The notes beneath the pieces were generated by a model. That model ran no database searches and was not told the DNA's origin. It saw only the letters and a list, made by a program, of their open reading frames with translations. From positions 2,480,001 to 2,544,000 of the forward strand of contig NZ_CP026681.1 in NCBI RefSeq assembly GCF_002949735.1: a stretch of 64,000 nt of DNA, in the 5' to 3' direction. Of the stretch, positions 62,343 through 64,000 are shown piece by piece. The position numbers were made by a program, and so were the translations under genes. The stretch comes from Nostoc sp. 'Peltigera membranacea cyanobiont' N6. Lineage in GTDB: Bacteria; Cyanobacteriota; Cyanobacteriia; Cyanobacteriales; Nostocaceae. Each line of letters opens with the position of its first letter. The first letter of the stretch is position 1.

Positions 62343-64000
62343 ATGGCACAAACTATGAACCATTCACCTGGTTCAATAGTCACCTGTCGCAGTCGGCAAT
62401 GGGTGATACTACCTTCAGAAAATCAAGATGTTATTCGTCTACGACCGCTTTCAGGCAATGAAGATGAAATTGCTGGTATCTACCAAAAGCTTTTAGAAGA
62501 AGAGCTAGAGAAGATTGAATCAGCTACATTTCCTCTTCCTCAAGCTACTAGCGTACAAGATCATGCAGCCGCACTTTTGCTTATGGATGCTGCACGTCTT
62601 TTACTCCGTAGCGGTGCAGGGCCTTTTCGTTGTTTAGGACGATTGTCATTGCGTCCCCGTCCTTACCAGTTAGTTCCTTTATTGATGGCACTAAAGTTAG
62701 AGACAGTAAAACTGCTTGTAGCTGATGACGTGGGTATTGGTAAGACCATCGAAGCTGGATTGATAGCTCGTGAATTGCTAGACCGAGGTGAGGTGAAGCG
62801 AATTGCAGTACTGTGTCCACCACACTTGTGCGATCAGTGGCAGCAGGAATTAAGTGAAAAGTTTCATATTGATGCGGTGGTAGTACGTTCTGGCACAGCT
62901 TCCAAATTAGAGCGGAACATACCTAATAATGACAGTGTTTTTAGTTATTATCGCCACCTGATTGTTAGCTTGGACTATGCCAAAGCAGATCGTCGTCGTG
63001 CTAGTTTTATAACTCACTGCCCTGACTTAGTAATTGTGGATGAAGCACATACTTGCGCCCGTCCAAATAAAACTACTACATCCCAGCAGCAGCGACACCA
63101 GCTAATTACAGAAATTGCTCAAAAACAAGAACAGCATTTACTGTTACTTACAGCTACTCCTCACAGTGGGATTGAAGAATCTTTTCTCTCACTTTTAGGT
63201 TTGCTGAAGCCGGAGTTTGAGCATTTCAATCTCAATAGCTTAACTGACAAACAACGTGACCACTTAGCCAATCATTTTGTTCAGCGCAGACGGGCAGATG
63301 TCAAGCTTTGGCTAGGGAATGAAACTCCTTTTCCTGAACGAGAGTCAAGCGAGGAATCATATAAGTTATCGAAAGAGTACAAAGAACTATTTGATGAAGT
63401 CTATGATTTTGCTCGTGGTCTAGTGAAAACGACTACGGCGGACATGAGCCATGCTCAACGTCGGGGAAGATACTGGTCGGCTTTGGCTTTGATTCGTTGT
63501 GTCATGTCTTCACCTGCGGCTGCGATCGCTACATTAAATCGCCAAGTTAGTAAATCAAGTGAACGCTTACTGGCCGATTTAGACGAAGATTTGATGAGTT
63601 CTTATGTCCACGATCCCACAGAGCAAGAACAAGCGGTTGATGCCTCGCCAACTGTAGTTATAGAACAAGGACAGCAAAGTTACAAAGACGCAGACAAACG
63701 TAAACTTAAAGCTTTTGTGCAAGCAGCAGAGAAGTTGCAAGGTGGCAAAGACCAAAAGCTGCAATCGTGCATTGCTACGGTAGAATCTTTCCTCAAAGAC
63801 CAGATGAACCCGATTGTCTGGTGTCGCTATATTGCTACAGCAAACTATGTAGCTGATGCTCTCAGACAGAAATTGGAGAAAAAAGGCAGTCAGATCCGCG
63901 TAATTGCGATTACTGGAGAACTTTCCGAAGATGAGCGGGAAACTCGACTAGAGGAGCTAAAATCTTATCCCCAAAGAGTGCTAGTTGCTACGGACTGTTT
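62343..64000 (+). CDS. drmD: SNF2-family helicase resembling DISARM DrmD, 3' end beyond the window
   Basis: Open frame of more than 550 residues from ATG 62343 (or 62355) to the right edge without a stop. N-terminal region VTCRSRQWVILPSENQDVIR then LRPLSGNEDEIAGIYQ, LLRSGAGPFRCLGRLSLRPR and PYQLVPLLMALKLE match the DrmD layout. Helicase motifs: LLVADDVGIGKTIEAGLIA (I), VLCPPHLCDQWQQEL (Ia), LVIVDEAHTC (II), LLLLTATPHSG (III), and the start of the C-terminal RecA domain (WCRYIATANYVADALRQKL, RVIAITGELS, RVLVATDC). A likely anti-phage helicase. Name by similarity; the downstream drmMI/drmA/drmB/drmC genes are outside the window. Confidence 0.78.
   Translation, partial: MAQTMNHSPGSIVTCRSRQWVILPSENQDVIRLRPLSGNEDEIAGIYQKLLEEELEKIESATFPLPQATSVQDHAAALLLMDAARLLLRSGAGPFRCLGRLSLRPRPYQLVPLLMALKLETVKLLVADDVGIGKTIEAGLIARELLDRGEVKRIAVLCPPHLCDQWQQELSEKFHIDAVVVRSGTASKLERNIPNNDSVFSYYRHLIVSLDYAKADRRRASFITHCPDLVIVDEAHTCARPNKTTTSQQQRHQLITEIAQKQEQHLLLLTATPHSGIEESFLSLLGLLKPEFEHFNLNSLTDKQRDHLANHFVQRRRADVKLWLGNETPFPERESSEESYKLSKEYKELFDEVYDFARGLVKTTTADMSHAQRRGRYWSALALIRCVMSSPAAAIATLNRQVSKSSERLLADLDEDLMSSYVHDPTEQEQAVDASPTVVIEQGQQSYKDADKRKLKAFVQAAEKLQGGKDQKLQSCIATVESFLKDQMNPIVWCRYIATANYVADALRQKLEKKGSQIRVIAITGELSEDERETRLEELKSYPQRVLVATDC

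Noticed and set aside
1..64000. CRISPR arrays, tRNA or rRNA genes
   Set aside because: No regularly spaced direct repeats and no tRNA cloverleaf or rRNA-like sequence noticed on either strand by eye.

Overview
The window looks like the chromosome or a large plasmid of a filamentous, Nostoc-like (Nostocales) cyanobacterium. The octamer GCGATCGC recurs throughout. Protein families typical of the group are present: a filamentous-haemagglutinin-domain secreted protein, a kinase-GUN4 fusion, a PEP-CTERM protein and a cyanobacterial TRADD-associated membrane domain. Small dispersed repeats and degraded insertion sequences are abundant. It is an accessory region; I see no rRNA, tRNA or CRISPR array.

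Bases 1-16800 hold the most interesting unit, a peptide natural-product (RiPP) locus. Six short peptides with double-glycine leaders lie on the + strand (723, 2859, 3764, 5090, 9433, 9712). Next to the 5090 peptide are an aminoglycoside-phosphotransferase-fold kinase and a HopA1-family protein, the split kinase/lyase pair that dehydrates Ser/Thr in class V lanthipeptide and thioamitide pathways. Converging from the right on the - strand are a transposase-like HTH protein, a C39-peptidase ABC exporter with an N-terminal cyclic-nucleotide-binding-like domain, an HlyD adaptor and a PpiC-type prolyl isomerase. No LanC-like cyclase is visible and none of the six predicted cores contains cysteine. 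The inferred products are therefore leader-cleaved, exported, dehydrated but non-lanthionine peptides. The 5090 core is an almost pure alternation of Ile with Ser/Thr.

Bases 17000-32900 are IS-rich. They contain a broken IS4-type transposase, a 66-bp perfect palindrome, a PD-(D/E)XK-like protein, the secreted FHA-domain protein, a defective IS4-like element whose two flanks do not belong together (one is a truncated molybdopterin oxidoreductase), an intact IS5-family element, a frameshifted GIY-YIG nuclease, HU, a TonB-like protein, a cupin, and an IS1634-family element with a recognisable target duplication.

Bases 33000-49600 carry ordinary genes: WD40, SH3-like and methyltransferase proteins, a rhodanese, a TIGR04283-type glycosyltransferase, DUF547, a protein with exact 19-residue repeats, YdcF, an HNH-motif membrane protein, a zinc ribbon, GST and a flavin disulfide reductase. 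Pseudogenes and a possible structured RNA lie between them.

Bases 49600-56900 are a mosaic of fragments (ISAzo13, IS5, IS630, DctP, rhodanese, HD hydrolase) around MarC, XRE, TRADD-associated membrane, phosphodiester-glycosidase and UBP-zinc-finger genes. Bases 56900-64000 look like the left part of a defence or signalling island: Ser/Thr kinase-GUN4, a ribbon-helix-helix protein, a membrane protein, a NERD nuclease-like protein, a lipoprotein, and at the right edge the 5' part of a SNF2-type helicase resembling DrmD, usually the first gene of class 1 DISARM.
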